Shown here in pieces: positions 50,467-60,212 of a stretch of 64,000 bases of DNA. Below the pieces are notes generated by a model. The model did no database searches and was not told the DNA's origin. It saw nothing but the letters and a program-made list of their open reading frames with translations. Position 1 is the stretch's first letter, and every line of letters begins with the position of its first letter. The position numbers were made by a program, and so were the translations under genes. Source of the stretch: Lachnospiraceae bacterium. GTDB taxonomy: Bacteria > Bacillota > Clostridia > Lachnospirales > Lachnospiraceae. The stretch lies in NCBI GenBank assembly GCA_014804675.1, contig JAAUZH010000004.1, positions 1-64,000 of the forward strand, in the 5' to 3' direction.

Positions 50467-50974
50467 TATCGTAATAGGAATTTTTGTCCTTGTTTGTTTC
50501 ATTTTACAAAGTACAGTATTTCAGGCGCTATCCTTTGGCGGCATTGCACCAAATTTGTTAATCGTATTGACCGCAGCCTTTGGATTCATGCGTGGGAAGA
50601 AATGCGGTCTGTTAGTAGGCTTTTTTTCCGGACTGCTGGTGGATTTGTTTTTCGGGGAAGTGCTTTGCTTTTATGCACTGATTTATATGTATATCGGCTA
50701 TGGGAATGGCATGTTTCGGCGCATTTTCTTTAAGGAGGATGTAAAGCTTCCTATGGTGCTGATTACGGTTAGCGACCTTTTATATTGTATGGTCTGCTAT
50801 CTGTTATTATTCCTATTGCGTACCAGATTTCATTTTCCCTATTATTTTATACATATTATCATTCCGGAAATTGTTTATACCATTGTTGTCACCATTGTAC
50901 TGTATCCCCTGATTCTGTATGTAAACGGCAGGTTAGAGGGGAAAGACCAAAGGAGCGAACGAAGCTTTGTTTAG
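50456..50974 (+). CDS. mreD: Rod-shape protein MreD
   Basis: 172 residues, five or six membrane helices, with the FLLQS-like start (CFILQSTVFQ) and the GLLVDLFFGEVLCFYALIYMYIGYGNG motif typical of MreD. It links MreC to the membrane parts of the elongasome. ATG lies inside the mreC end (11-bp overlap). Its stop overlaps the mrdA start by 8 bp. Confidence 0.9.
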   Translation: MKNNIVIGIFVLVCFILQSTVFQALSFGGIAPNLLIVLTAAFGFMRGKKCGLLVGFFSGLLVDLFFGEVLCFYALIYMYIGYGNGMFRRIFFKEDVKLPMVLITVSDLLYCMVCYLLLFLLRTRFHFPYYFIHIIIPEIVYTIVVTIVLYPLILYVNGRLEGKDQRSERSFV

Positions 50975-53831
50975 AAATTTCAGAGAAGCATTTATTAATA
51001 TGGTAACCTCCCGGTTATTTGTGCTCGTACTATTGTTTTTTGCTTTGGCGGGCATATTGATTCAGCGTATTTTTGTTCTGCAGATCGTGGAGGGAGAAGA
51101 AAAACAGGAGCAATTTCAGTTAAAAACAGACAAGACCATTTCCATTCCGGCTACCAGAGGAAATATTTATGATCGAAATGGAGAGCTGCTTGCTTACAAT
51201 GAGCTTGCCTATTCAGTTACTTTTACGGACACACTGGAATCCAAAACCGGGAAAAATACCAGGCTGAACGAAACACTGTTAAAGCTCATCCGGATCATTG
51301 AAGAGAATGGAGACAGTATTGTAAATGACTTTAATATTATCGTAAATAGTGAAGGGGAATTTGAATTTGCTGTTTCCGGCACGAAGCTCTTGCGATTTTT
51401 GGGGGATGTATTTGGAAAGGCAGACACCTCCAAGCTGGAATACGCACAAAAAACCGCAACTGCCAAAGAAGTAATCGACTATCTGGCAGGTTCTAAAAAA
51501 TATGAAATCGGAGAATATGCAGATAAAGAGAAAAAGGATTTTCAGGTTGGGAAAGGATATACCAATGAAGAGCTGTTAAAGCTGGTGACCCTTCGCTATG
51601 CTCTTGGACTGAATGTATATACCCAGTTCATTCCCACACTGGTGGCAGAGGATGTGTCCGATGAAACTGTGGCAGCGGTTATGGAAAATGAAGATTTGTT
51701 AGAAGGTGTGGAAATTGAAGAAACTACAATCCGGCGCTATGTGGACAGCGTATATTTTTCCCACATCCTGGGCTATACCGGAAAAATTTCGGAAGATGAG
51801 TATCAGGAGCTTTCCGCCCAAAACGAAGAATATACAAGGAATGATGTAGTAGGAAAAGCTGGAATCGAACAGGTTATGGAGCTTTCCCTCCAGGGAAAGA
51901 GCGGTAAGCGGAATGTCTGTGTAGACAATCTTGGAAAAATTGTAGAGGTAAAAAGCCAGACAAATCCGGTAGCGGGCAATGACCTGTATCTGACCATAGA
52001 TAAAAACCTTCAAAAGGTAGTTTATTGTCTGCTGGAACAAAAGATAGCAGGTATCCTGGTGGATAAAATTGCCAATGTGAAAGAATACATACCAAAAGAA
52101 AATGCCTCCGCTTCCGATATCATCATTCCAATAGATGACGTCTATTATGCCCTGATCAACAACAGCATTATTGATATCAGTCATTTTTCAGAAGAGAATG
52201 CCAAGGAAACAGAACAATCCGTTTATCAGGCATTTTTAACGAAACAGGAGCAGGTGATTGCCGGCATCAGGGAAGAGCTTACGAGTCTTTCCACCATATA
52301 TGAAAGCCTGCCAACAGAGCAGCAGGCCTACCAGCTTTATATTGTTTCCATGTTGGAAGAAAACGGTGTTTTGATAAAGGAGGAAATTGACAAGGAAAAT
52401 GAAGTTTATCTGGGGTGGAAAAAAGAAAAGGTCAGCTTAAAGGAATATTTAACAGAATCCATTGCAAGAAACTGGATTGACATTACAAAGCTGAAGCTGG
52501 AATCCAAATATTCTGATGCGGACGAAGTCTATGAAAAGCTTCTTGATTATATCGAAGAGGACTTAAAAACCAATATGAAGTTCTTTAAGAAAGTATATAA
52601 ATATATGATTCAGGAAAATTCCTTATCCGGAAGAGACGTATGTCTGCTTTTATTTGAGCAGAAGATCATTGACGGTACCGATGAGGACAAAGAAGCAGTA
52701 AGCACCGGAAGGATTTCCCCTTACACTTTTATGCTGGATAAAATTAAAAATCTGGATATCACTCCGGCACAGTTAGCTTTGGATCCTTGTTCCGGTTCCA
52801 TGGTAGTCACAAATGTAAATACCGGCCAGGTGCTTGCCCTTGTTTCTTACCCCAGCTATGATAATAACCGCCTTGCCAATACGATAGATGCAGAGTATTA
52901 TGCACAGATTTATAATGACTTGTCCAATCCCATGTGGGATTATGCAACCCAGCAGCTTTCTGCTCCCGGTTCTACCTATAAGATGATTACCTCCGTAGCA
53001 GCTTTAGAGGAGGGCGTTGTGGGAAGAGGGGAGACTGTCAATTGCCTTGGCACATGGGATACCCTTTCCAGTACAAGGCCGCCCAAATGCTGGATTTCTC
53101 CCGGAAGGCATGGGGCTTTGAATATAGAAGGCGCAATTGAAAATTCCTGCAACTATTTCTTTTATGAAATGGGATACAGGCTCAGCCGGCTAAATGGCAA
53201 TTATGACAGCGATACAGGACTGTTGAAGCTTAGGAAATATTCAGAGATGTTCGGGCTGTCCGACAAATCCGGTGTGGAAATTCCGGAAGAGGCTCCAAGC
53301 ATTTCCAATCAGGATTCCGTTCGTTCCGCTATCGGGCAGGGGAATAACAACTATTCCACCGCAGGGCTTGTCCGTTATGTAACAACAGTAGCCAATAGCG
53401 GCACCTGTTATAATTTAAGCCTGTTGGACAAGCTGACGGATTCCAACGGAAATCTCATTGAAGATTTTTCACCGGAAATCAGAAATAAAGTGGATATTTC
53501 CCAGAGTACCTGGAATGCAGTTCATACGGGCATGAGAAAGGTAATTGAAGCTAAGAGCTACTTTCAGGATATGACTGTTTCTGTGGCAGGAAAAACCGGT
53601 ACGGCGCAGTTTATTACTTCCCGTCCGAACCATGCGTTGTTTGTATGCTATGCGCCCTATGAAAATCCGGAAATTGCAATTGCCACCCGTATTGTTTACG
53701 GCTATGCTGCAGATAATGCAGGTCAGGTAACCGCCGATGTGATTAAATATTACTTCGGACTGGAAAAGGAAGAAGATCTCCTGACTGGTACGGCAGAGGA
53801 AAATACGGCAGTGAATTCCAGAGAGCAATAA
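50967..53831 (+). CDS. mrdA: Penicillin-binding protein 2, extra-long form
   Basis: 954 residues from TTG 50967, AAAGGAG 12 bp upstream. A membrane helix (about 15-35), the dimerisation/pedestal domain (TRGNIYDRNGELLAYNELAYSV) and the transpeptidase with SxxK in APGSTYKM (Ser669, Lys672), SxN in ENSCNYF (Ser727-Asn729) and KTG (876-878). All catalytic residues are intact. E. coli PBP2 has 633 residues. The excess is mostly an acidic helical insertion between the pedestal end (LTIDKNLQKVVYCLLEQ) and the transpeptidase (about 350-600). It crosslinks side-wall peptidoglycan with RodA. Confidence 0.92.
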   Translation: MFRNFREAFINMVTSRLFVLVLLFFALAGILIQRIFVLQIVEGEEKQEQFQLKTDKTISIPATRGNIYDRNGELLAYNELAYSVTFTDTLESKTGKNTRLNETLLKLIRIIEENGDSIVNDFNIIVNSEGEFEFAVSGTKLLRFLGDVFGKADTSKLEYAQKTATAKEVIDYLAGSKKYEIGEYADKEKKDFQVGKGYTNEELLKLVTLRYALGLNVYTQFIPTLVAEDVSDETVAAVMENEDLLEGVEIEETTIRRYVDSVYFSHILGYTGKISEDEYQELSAQNEEYTRNDVVGKAGIEQVMELSLQGKSGKRNVCVDNLGKIVEVKSQTNPVAGNDLYLTIDKNLQKVVYCLLEQKIAGILVDKIANVKEYIPKENASASDIIIPIDDVYYALINNSIIDISHFSEENAKETEQSVYQAFLTKQEQVIAGIREELTSLSTIYESLPTEQQAYQLYIVSMLEENGVLIKEEIDKENEVYLGWKKEKVSLKEYLTESIARNWIDITKLKLESKYSDADEVYEKLLDYIEEDLKTNMKFFKKVYKYMIQENSLSGRDVCLLLFEQKIIDGTDEDKEAVSTGRISPYTFMLDKIKNLDITPAQLALDPCSGSMVVTNVNTGQVLALVSYPSYDNNRLANTIDAEYYAQIYNDLSNPMWDYATQQLSAPGSTYKMITSVAALEEGVVGRGETVNCLGTWDTLSSTRPPKCWISPGRHGALNIEGAIENSCNYFFYEMGYRLSRLNGNYDSDTGLLKLRKYSEMFGLSDKSGVEIPEEAPSISNQDSVRSAIGQGNNNYSTAGLVRYVTTVANSGTCYNLSLLDKLTDSNGNLIEDFSPEIRNKVDISQSTWNAVHTGMRKVIEAKSYFQDMTVSVAGKTGTAQFITSRPNHALFVCYAPYENPEIAIATRIVYGYAADNAGQVTADVIKYYFGLEKEEDLLTGTAEENTAVNSREQ

Positions 53832-53852
53832 GAAAAAGAAGAAGGTGCATCA

Positions 53853-54530
53853 ATGACCAATTATGTAAATATCAAAAGCTTTCCCCATGGCTTGAAGGTG
53901 TTTTTGGACGAACAGGCAGCGTTTGATGACCTGTTAAAGGAAATCGGGGCAAAGTTTAAGGATTCGGAAAAATTTTTTAAAAATATGAAAATAGCCATTA
54001 CCTTTGAAGGCAGAGCCCTTTCTGACCAGGAAGAACGGCAGATCATTGAGGCAATCGTCAGTGTCTGCGATATCCAGATTGCCTGTATAGTAGGAAAGGA
54101 TCAGGAAACAGAGCACACCTTTTTAAAGGCTGTTACTCAGATGGAATATGAAGAGGCTGAAAATACAGGACAGTTTTATAAAGGCACTTTAAAGGACGGG
54201 CAACTGCTGGAAACAGAAAAGAGCATAGTGATTCTGGGAGATGTTTATCCCAATGCTTCCATTATTTCCAAAAAAAATATTGTTATATTAGGCGGTTTAT
54301 ACGGTAAGGCCTATGCAGGTGCAAACGGAGCAAATCACTTCGTGGCAGCGCTGGATATGGCGCCTCAGCAGCTCCGTATCGGGGACTTGAAGGGGCAGAT
54401 TACCGAAAAACAAAATAGATGGCTGATCAAGCCGAAACACATACCAAAGATTGCATATGTAAAAGAAAACCGGATTGTGTTTGAAGACATAAAATTTACG
54501 GAAGAATTACTAAATGCTTTGGTTTTTTAA
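53853..54530 (+). CDS. minC: Septum site-determining protein MinC
   Basis: 225 residues. An N-terminal domain (about 1-100) and a C-terminal beta-helix (about 115-200) with SIVILGDVYPNASIISKKNIVILGGLYGKAYAGANG, the hallmark of MinC. It blocks FtsZ rings away from midcell when bound to MinD. AAGAAGGTG is upstream. The 90 bp before minD hold a GTTCCG/CGGAAC dyad (about 54583-54602). Confidence 0.93.
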   Translation: MTNYVNIKSFPHGLKVFLDEQAAFDDLLKEIGAKFKDSEKFFKNMKIAITFEGRALSDQEERQIIEAIVSVCDIQIACIVGKDQETEHTFLKAVTQMEYEEAENTGQFYKGTLKDGQLLETEKSIVILGDVYPNASIISKKNIVILGGLYGKAYAGANGANHFVAALDMAPQQLRIGDLKGQITEKQNRWLIKPKHIPKIAYVKENRIVFEDIKFTEELLNALVF

Positions 54531-54619
54531 AACAGAATAAGAAAACCGGATTTAGGGGACAAATATTTCATCATCATTTTAAGGTTCCGGCAGGAAGCGG
54601 AACAGTAAGGAGGAAAAAC

Positions 54620-55411
54620 ATGAGTGAAGTAATTGTCATCACATCAGGAAAAGGCGGTGTAGGAAAAACTACTACAAGCGCAAACATCGGTACGGGACTG
54701 GCCTATTTGGACCAAAAGGTAGTATTGATCGACACGGATATAGGGCTTCGGAACCTGGACGTGGTCATGGGACTGGAGAACCGAATCGTCTACAATCTGG
54801 TAGACGTAGTGGAAGGTAACTGTCGGTTAAAGCAGGCATTGATTCGTGACAAACGATATCCCAATCTGTATTTGCTGCCATCTGCCCAGACAAGAGATAA
54901 GACAGCGGTAAATCCGGAACAAATGAGAAAGCTTACGGCACTGCTTAGAGAGCAGTTTGATTATGTCATCCTAGACTGTCCGGCAGGAATCGAAAGAGGA
55001 TTCCAAAATGCCATTGCAGGAGCGGACAGAGCAATTGTAGTAACCACACCGGAAGTATCTGCTATCCGGGATGCAGACCGGATTATCGGTTTGCTAAATG
55101 CCTATGAATTTGGCAAGATTGATTTAGTAGTAAACAGGCTCCGCCAGGATATGATCCGAAGGGGCGATATGATGAGCATGGAAGATGTGGAGGATATTTT
55201 ATCTGTTTCACTGCTGGGAGCGGTATACGATGATGAAAATGTAGTCATTGCCACCAATCATGGCGAGCCGTTAGTCTGCGGCACGACTTTGGCAGGAAGG
55301 GCTTATATGAACATCTGCCGGCGCATATTAGGTGAAGAGGTTCCTATCATTGATTTGGAAAGAGAAAAATCCATCTGGTTTCGTTTTGGTGGAATATTTC
55401 AAAAAAATTAG
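54620..55411 (+). CDS. minD: Septum site-determining ATPase MinD
   Basis: 263 residues, AAGGAGG upstream. The deviant Walker A GKGGVGKTTTSANIG (about 10-24), IDTDIGLRNLDVVMGLENR, LDCPAGIERGFQNA and a C-terminal amphipathic helix (SIWFRFGGIFQKN) for membrane binding. Recruits MinC and, with MinE present, should oscillate or be topologically regulated. Confidence 0.96.
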   Translation: MSEVIVITSGKGGVGKTTTSANIGTGLAYLDQKVVLIDTDIGLRNLDVVMGLENRIVYNLVDVVEGNCRLKQALIRDKRYPNLYLLPSAQTRDKTAVNPEQMRKLTALLREQFDYVILDCPAGIERGFQNAIAGADRAIVVTTPEVSAIRDADRIIGLLNAYEFGKIDLVVNRLRQDMIRRGDMMSMEDVEDILSVSLLGAVYDDENVVIATNHGEPLVCGTTLAGRAYMNICRRILGEEVPIIDLEREKSIWFRFGGIFQKN

Positions 55412-55423
55412 GAGGGAGCCGTC

Positions 55424-55642
55424 ATGAAAAGTTTGTTACATATATTTAAAAAGAAAAGTTCCGGTGATATAGCAAAGGATCGGCTGAAAATCCTTCTGAT
55501 TTCTGACAGAATCAACTGTACGCCGGAAACTATGGAGTATATTAAAAGGGATATTGCAAGGGTGATTTCCAAATATATGCAGATTGATATCAATAAAATG
55601 GAAGTACAGGTCAGCAAACGAAAAATAAACGTATTTTGGTGA
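55424..55642 (+). CDS. minE: Cell division topological specificity factor MinE (short form)
   Basis: 72 residues, AGGAGG upstream. The start carries a membrane-targeting helix (SLLHIFKKKSSGD), then the MinD-stimulating helix AKDRLKILLISDRINCTPETMEYIKRDIARVISKYMQID, with a short C-terminal beta strand (VQVSKRKINVFW). E. coli MinE has 88 residues; the C-terminal dimer part is shortened here. Clostridia that carry MinE rather than DivIVA-only systems show this form. Confidence 0.9.
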   Translation: MKSLLHIFKKKSSGDIAKDRLKILLISDRINCTPETMEYIKRDIARVISKYMQIDINKMEVQVSKRKINVFW

Positions 55643-55646
55643 TAAC

Positions 55647-56759
55647 ATGTTAAAAAGATACCGGGTTAGAGATTATGATTTTAAATTAGTGATCCTGATG
55701 GCTGCCATTACCATTCTTGGAATTCTGGTAATCGGCAGCGCCCAGGAAAGTGTACAGAGCAAGCAGATTATGGGATTTGTGGTAGGATTGTTCCTAATGG
55801 TGGTAATATCCTTATTTGACTATAGTTTTTTCCTGCAGTTTTATTGGATATTATATGGATTTAATCTGCTGCTTCTGGTTTTGGTCCGCTATATGGGGAA
55901 TAAAGCCGGGGGCGCTACCAGATGGGTCACCATAGCCGGAATCAAATTTCAACCTTCGGAAATGACAAAAATACTATTGATTTTATTTTTTGCACAGTAT
56001 ATCATGAAATATAGGGAAAAGCTGAATACCTTTAAGATTTTGATAAGTACTGTGGTGCTGGTGGTTGTGCCGTTATATTTGGTCTATAAACAGCCGGACA
56101 TGTCTACAACTATCATGATAGCTGTATTGTTTTGCATTTTGCTGTTTATTGGCGGATTAAGCTATAAGATCATTGGGGGCATACTGGCAGTAGTAGTTCC
56201 CCTTGCCGTTATTTTTCTGGTCATCATATTGCAGCCGGAGCAGAATCTGATTGAGGATTATCAACAGACCCGTATTCTTGCATGGCTGCAGCCGGATGAA
56301 TATAAAAATGACGAAGGATATCAGCAGGAAAATTCCAAAATGGCAATCGGCTCAGGCCAGCTTTTTGGAAAGGGTTATAAAAACAATGAAGTGGGTTCCG
56401 TCAAAAATGGCAATTTTATTTCTGAGCCTCAGACAGATTTTATTTTTGCCATAGTGGGAGAAGAGCTTGGTTTTCTGGGGGGCTGCACCGTTATCGTGCT
56501 GCTGACTCTGATTGCCATTGAATGCGTGTTAATTGCTAAAAAGGCAAAGGATCTGGCCGGTACGTTGATATGCACCGGTATGGCTACCATTGTGGGAATT
56601 CAAAGCTTTATGAATATTGCCGTTGCAACGGGCCTTATGCCCAATACGGGAATTCCACTTCCTTTCGTAAGCTATGGTTTGACCTCTTTAGTCAGTCTCT
56701 ATATCGGAATGGGATTTGTCCTGAATGTAGGATTACAGGGAATTCGAAAATACAGTTAG
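55647..56759 (+). CDS. rodA: Peptidoglycan glycosyltransferase RodA (SEDS family)
   Basis: 370 residues, about ten membrane helices. SEDS motifs: MGNKAGGATRWVTIAGIKFQPSEMTKILLILF, KQPDMSTTIMIA, TDFIFAIVGEELGFLGG and the closing GIPLPFVSYGLTSLVSLYIGMG. The Asp of TDFIFAIVGEE corresponds to the catalytic Asp region. It polymerises lipid II with PBP2. The start lies 4 bp after the minE stop. A FtsW identity is less likely because it adjoins the mre/mrd cluster. Confidence 0.9.
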   Translation: MLKRYRVRDYDFKLVILMAAITILGILVIGSAQESVQSKQIMGFVVGLFLMVVISLFDYSFFLQFYWILYGFNLLLLVLVRYMGNKAGGATRWVTIAGIKFQPSEMTKILLILFFAQYIMKYREKLNTFKILISTVVLVVVPLYLVYKQPDMSTTIMIAVLFCILLFIGGLSYKIIGGILAVVVPLAVIFLVIILQPEQNLIEDYQQTRILAWLQPDEYKNDEGYQQENSKMAIGSGQLFGKGYKNNEVGSVKNGNFISEPQTDFIFAIVGEELGFLGGCTVIVLLTLIAIECVLIAKKAKDLAGTLICTGMATIVGIQSFMNIAVATGLMPNTGIPLPFVSYGLTSLVSLYIGMGFVLNVGLQGIRKYS

Positions 56760-56775
56760 TTGAGGAGAGAGGTAT

Positions 56776-57171
56776 ATGAATATTGCATTGATTGCACATG
56801 ATGCAAAAAAGAAATTGATGCAGAATTTCTGCATTGCTTACCGGGGAATTTTGAGCAAAAACGATTTGTATGCAACAGGAACCACCGGAAGATTGATTGA
56901 AGAGGTAACCAATTTAAATGTCCACAAATATCTGGCAGGACATTTAGGGGGAGAACAGCAGATTGGAGCACAGATCGAGCATAATCAGATCGATCTGGTT
57001 ATTTTCCTGAGAGATCCGCTGACATCCAAGAGTCATGAACCGGACGTGAATAACGTAGTTAGATTATGCGACGTGCATAACATTCCCCTTGCGACCAATT
57101 TAGCATCGGCAGAACTTCTGATTAAATCACTTGACAGAGGAGATTTAGAGTGGCGTGAAATGTACAAATAG
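56776..57171 (+). CDS. mgsA: Methylglyoxal synthase
   Basis: 131 residues. [12 protein letters not shown] at the start, [17 protein letters not shown] (phosphate loop), [15 protein letters not shown] [12 protein letters not shown] and [10 protein letters not shown] (Asp of the active site) are diagnostic. Converts dihydroxyacetone phosphate to methylglyoxal as a carbon overflow route. AGGAGAGAGG is upstream. The next gene's start overlaps its 3' end by 17 bp. Confidence 0.95.
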   Translation: MNIALIAHDAKKKLMQNFCIAYRGILSKNDLYATGTTGRLIEEVTNLNVHKYLAGHLGGEQQIGAQIEHNQIDLVIFLRDPLTSKSHEPDVNNVVRLCDVHNIPLATNLASAELLIKSLDRGDLEWREMYK

Positions 57172-58138
57172 AAAAATAATAAACTACATAATGATAACTT
57201 TAATTTGTTTTGTCATAACCGGCTGTGGAGCGGACCAATATGACATGGCATATAACCGGAATTCCTCTATATCCAGTTTCCGTTTTTCGGAGGAACCGGC
57301 AGAAGAAGCGGCAAGCGGCTTTGCAACGGATTTATGCGTCACCTTAAAGGGATCGGTTTCCGAAAACGATGTGCAGATTGAAGAGGCTGCAGCAGCCTTG
57401 CTATGTGACTTAAATAAGAAAGACATCATTTATGGGAAAAACCAATATGAGCAGATGGAACCAGCCAGCCTTACAAAGGTGATGACTGCACTGGTTGCTT
57501 TAAAATATGGAAACCTGGATGATGTGTATACGGCAAGCTCCAATGTGGTGATTACAGAATCCGGAGCAACCTTAATCGGATTAAAAGAAGGGGATACTAT
57601 GACATTGGAGCAGGCTCTTCATGGATTATTGATGTCCTCCGGCAATGATGCGGCTGTTTTGATTGCAGAAGGGATTTCCGGCAGCGTGGACCAATTTTGT
57701 GATTTGATGAATGAGGAAGCCAAGGCTCTTGGCGCTACTAGATGTTCCTTTAAGAATCCACACGGGCTTACGGAAGAAGGACATTATGTCACTGCTTATG
57801 ATTTATACTTGATTTTTAAGGAAGCCATTCAATATGATGAGTTTAATGAAATCATAAATCTTCCTACTTACAGCACAGTTTACAAAGATAAAGAAGGAAA
57901 TTCAAAAGAACTATCCTGTGAAAGCACCAATCTGTATATCAAAGGCACCTATAATCCACCGGAGCATGTAAAGGTCATCGGCGGCAAGACAGGGACTACA
58001 TCTTCTGCAAGAAATTGTCTGATCTTATATGCAAAGGACACGGCAGGAAATCCTTATGTAGCGGTAATCCTAAAGTGTTCCGAGCGGGGAATCCTGTACG
58101 AAGAGATGACAGGCCTGTTGTCGGAAATAGGAGAATGA
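57155..58138 (+). CDS. D-Alanyl-D-alanine carboxypeptidase, lipoprotein type
   Basis: 327 residues from GTG 57155, GAGGAG 14 bp upstream, inside the mgsA end. A signal peptide with lipobox (CFVITGC) predicts lipid anchoring outside the membrane. The peptidase S11 triad is intact: SxxK in PASLTKVMT (Ser about 108), SxN in SSGNDAA (about 166) and KTG in GGKTGTTSS (about 276). It trims pentapeptide stems. Unlike classical DacA/DacF it lacks the C-terminal beta domain and amphipathic anchor, consistent with the lipid anchor. Confidence 0.9.
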   Translation: MKCTNRKIINYIMITLICFVITGCGADQYDMAYNRNSSISSFRFSEEPAEEAASGFATDLCVTLKGSVSENDVQIEEAAAALLCDLNKKDIIYGKNQYEQMEPASLTKVMTALVALKYGNLDDVYTASSNVVITESGATLIGLKEGDTMTLEQALHGLLMSSGNDAAVLIAEGISGSVDQFCDLMNEEAKALGATRCSFKNPHGLTEEGHYVTAYDLYLIFKEAIQYDEFNEIINLPTYSTVYKDKEGNSKELSCESTNLYIKGTYNPPEHVKVIGGKTGTTSSARNCLILYAKDTAGNPYVAVILKCSERGILYEEMTGLLSEIGE

Positions 58139-58190
58139 GCAGAGTAAGAACTTACGAAAATGGAAGAAGCGGTGATAAGATAATTTCAGG

Positions 58191-58219
58191 TTGTATTTTT
58201 AGCAGGAATCTACTATAAT
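58191..58219 (+). promoter_or_regulatory. Promoter of the P-loop protein gene
   Basis: TTGTAT (58191-58196), a 17-bp spacer and TATAAT (58214-58219), 49 bp before the ATG. Confidence 0.65.
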
Positions 58220-58267
58220 AAACATATCGGAGAGCAATGCAAAAATGAAATACAGGAGGGACTGCAT

Positions 58268-58687
58268 ATGGTACAGTTAATTGTTGGAAATAAAGGAAAA
58301 GGTAAGACAAAACATCTGCTGGACAAGGTAAATAATCAGGTAAAGGAAGCAGCAGGGAATATCGTATATCTGGATAAAAGCACAAAGCACATGTTTGAAC
58401 TGAACAATAAGGTTCGTTTAATTGATGTATCCCAGTATATGATTGAAGAAAGCGCTGAATTTGTCGGATTCATCTCCGGAATTATTTCTCAGGATCATGA
58501 CTTACAGCAAATGTATCTGGACAGTTTCTTAAAAATTGCATGTCTGGAAGGACAGGATATTACAGATACTGTGGAAAAGCTGGAAAAACTGGGGGATACA
58601 TATAAGGTTGATTTTGTATTGAGTGTTGGAATGGATAAAGAAGAACTTCCAGAAGGCATGAAGGAAAAAGTAATCGTATCTTTATAA
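58268..58687 (+). CDS. Small P-loop protein of unknown function
   Basis: 139 residues, AGGAGG upstream. The start has a P-loop, IVGNKGKGKTKHLLDKV (Walker A, about 5-14), followed by IVYLDKS and RLIDVSQYMI. No clear Walker B or helicase motif. The length and late VLSVGMDKEELP do not match a family I can name; such proteins are sometimes mislabelled twitching-motility proteins. Own promoter and terminator, so a single-gene unit. Cytoplasmic. Confidence 0.65.
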   Translation: MVQLIVGNKGKGKTKHLLDKVNNQVKEAAGNIVYLDKSTKHMFELNNKVRLIDVSQYMIEESAEFVGFISGIISQDHDLQQMYLDSFLKIACLEGQDITDTVEKLEKLGDTYKVDFVLSVGMDKEELPEGMKEKVIVSL

Positions 58688-58711
58688 AGAAAACAGGAAA
58701 CAGGTCATAAA

Positions 58712-58741
58712 AGCCTCGGATGCTTTCCGGGGTTTTTTTAT
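58712..58741 (+). terminator. Terminator of the P-loop gene
   Basis: CCTCGGA pairs with TCCGGGG (one G-T pair) across a short loop, followed by TTTTTTTAT. Confidence 0.75.
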
Positions 58742-58799
58742 AAGAATATGGCAAATCTCCATATAAATCGGGAAACAGCCAGGAGAGGAGGGCCTTTTT

Positions 58800-60191
58800 G
58801 TGTCCCGCCAAAAAAAGAAGCCTATAAAGATAGCCAAGTACAGGCGTCCATTAAATATAAATATCGGAATGATTATTTTCGGGATTATTTTCATCTATAT
58901 TATCATTTGCGTTTATATGTATTTTACTTCCAAGCATATCATCGGTTATGAAGTGATCACCGGATCTTTAAGTGTATCCAATGTCTATAAGGGGCTTGCC
59001 ATAAGGCAGGAAGAACCGGTTACCAGTACCCAGTCCGGCTATATCAATTATTTCGCCAGGGAAGGGGAGCATGTAGGTGTAGGAAATCTGGTATGCACCA
59101 TTGATGAAAGCGGAAAGATTGCGGATTTAATCGATACAGATGATGCCAGCGTGCAGCTTTCCAAGGAAGATTTGTCCCAGATGAAAACCGATATTGCAAA
59201 TTTCAGCCATAATTTTTCTGACAAAGAATTTCATTCCGTATATGATTTTAAATATGAGATAAAAGGAACAGCTTTAAAGCTTTCCAATCATAATATGATG
59301 AATAATTTAGAACAGATAAGAGGGGAGGCAGCGGGGCTTGTAAATCTGTGCAATGCGCCAAAAAGCGGCGTGGTAGTCTATTCCATAGACGGTTATGAAG
59401 CTCTAGAACCTTCTGCTATAACAAAAGACATTCTGAATGAAAAGGAATATGAAAAAAATAAGCTAAGTTCCAATGAGCTTGTAAGCAACGGAGATATCCT
59501 GTATAAACTGATTACGGATGAAAACTGGTCCATAGTTATTGAGACTACTCCGGAAAGAGCCGAAGAATTGCTGGAAAAAGATTATGTGAATGTGAAGTTC
59601 TTAAAGAATCAAATGACCTCCTGGGGAAAAGTAAATGTACTTCAAAATGAAGACGGCACTTATGTGAAGCTGGATTTTAATAATTCCATGATTACTTTTG
59701 CCGCTGACCGCTTTATTGATATTGAGATTTTAGAGGATGAGGAAGAGGGACTGAAAATTCCAAACAGTGCGATTGTAGAAAAAGAATTTTATCTGATTCC
59801 AAAGGATTATATCATTAAAGGAGGAAATAGCTCAAGCAGCGGTTTTATGAGAGAGACCTATGGAGAAGACGGAACGGTTACCACGGAATTCATAGAGACT
59901 ACGATATATTCCGAGTCTGAAACGGATTACTATGTGGACACCAGTACTCTCCGTATTGGAGACTATATATGTATGCCGGATTCCACGGAAAAATATCCCA
60001 TCAGCAAGGTAGGCACTTTAGTAGGGGTTTACAATATCAACAAAGGCTATGCGGATTTTAAGGAAATCACAGTGCTTTACTCCAATGAGGAATATTCCAT
60101 TGTAAAATCCAATACTGCTTACGGCTTAAGCGTGTATGATCACATCGTATTGGAAGCCGAAAGTGTAAAGGATGATGATTTCATTCATTAG
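58800..60191 (+). CDS. HlyD-like envelope protein in the division cluster
   Basis: 463 residues from GTG 58800, GGAGGG 8 bp upstream. A basic N-terminus (SRQKKKPIKIAKYRR), one membrane helix (about 22-42), then a large outer part with a biotinyl-lipoyl-like segment (about 62-100, SGYINYFAREGEHVGVGNLVCTID) and a closing beta-rich domain. This resembles HlyD/RND-adaptor proteins, but no transporter partner is adjacent. It stands between a P-loop gene and yggS-sepF, so a role in division or wall transport is possible. Confidence 0.6.
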   Translation: MSRQKKKPIKIAKYRRPLNINIGMIIFGIIFIYIIICVYMYFTSKHIIGYEVITGSLSVSNVYKGLAIRQEEPVTSTQSGYINYFAREGEHVGVGNLVCTIDESGKIADLIDTDDASVQLSKEDLSQMKTDIANFSHNFSDKEFHSVYDFKYEIKGTALKLSNHNMMNNLEQIRGEAAGLVNLCNAPKSGVVVYSIDGYEALEPSAITKDILNEKEYEKNKLSSNELVSNGDILYKLITDENWSIVIETTPERAEELLEKDYVNVKFLKNQMTSWGKVNVLQNEDGTYVKLDFNNSMITFAADRFIDIEILEDEEEGLKIPNSAIVEKEFYLIPKDYIIKGGNSSSSGFMRETYGEDGTVTTEFIETTIYSESETDYYVDTSTLRIGDYICMPDSTEKYPISKVGTLVGVYNINKGYADFKEITVLYSNEEYSIVKSNTAYGLSVYDHIVLEAESVKDDDFIH

Positions 60192-60212
60192 CAGAAAGAA
60201 AAGGAGGCAAAG

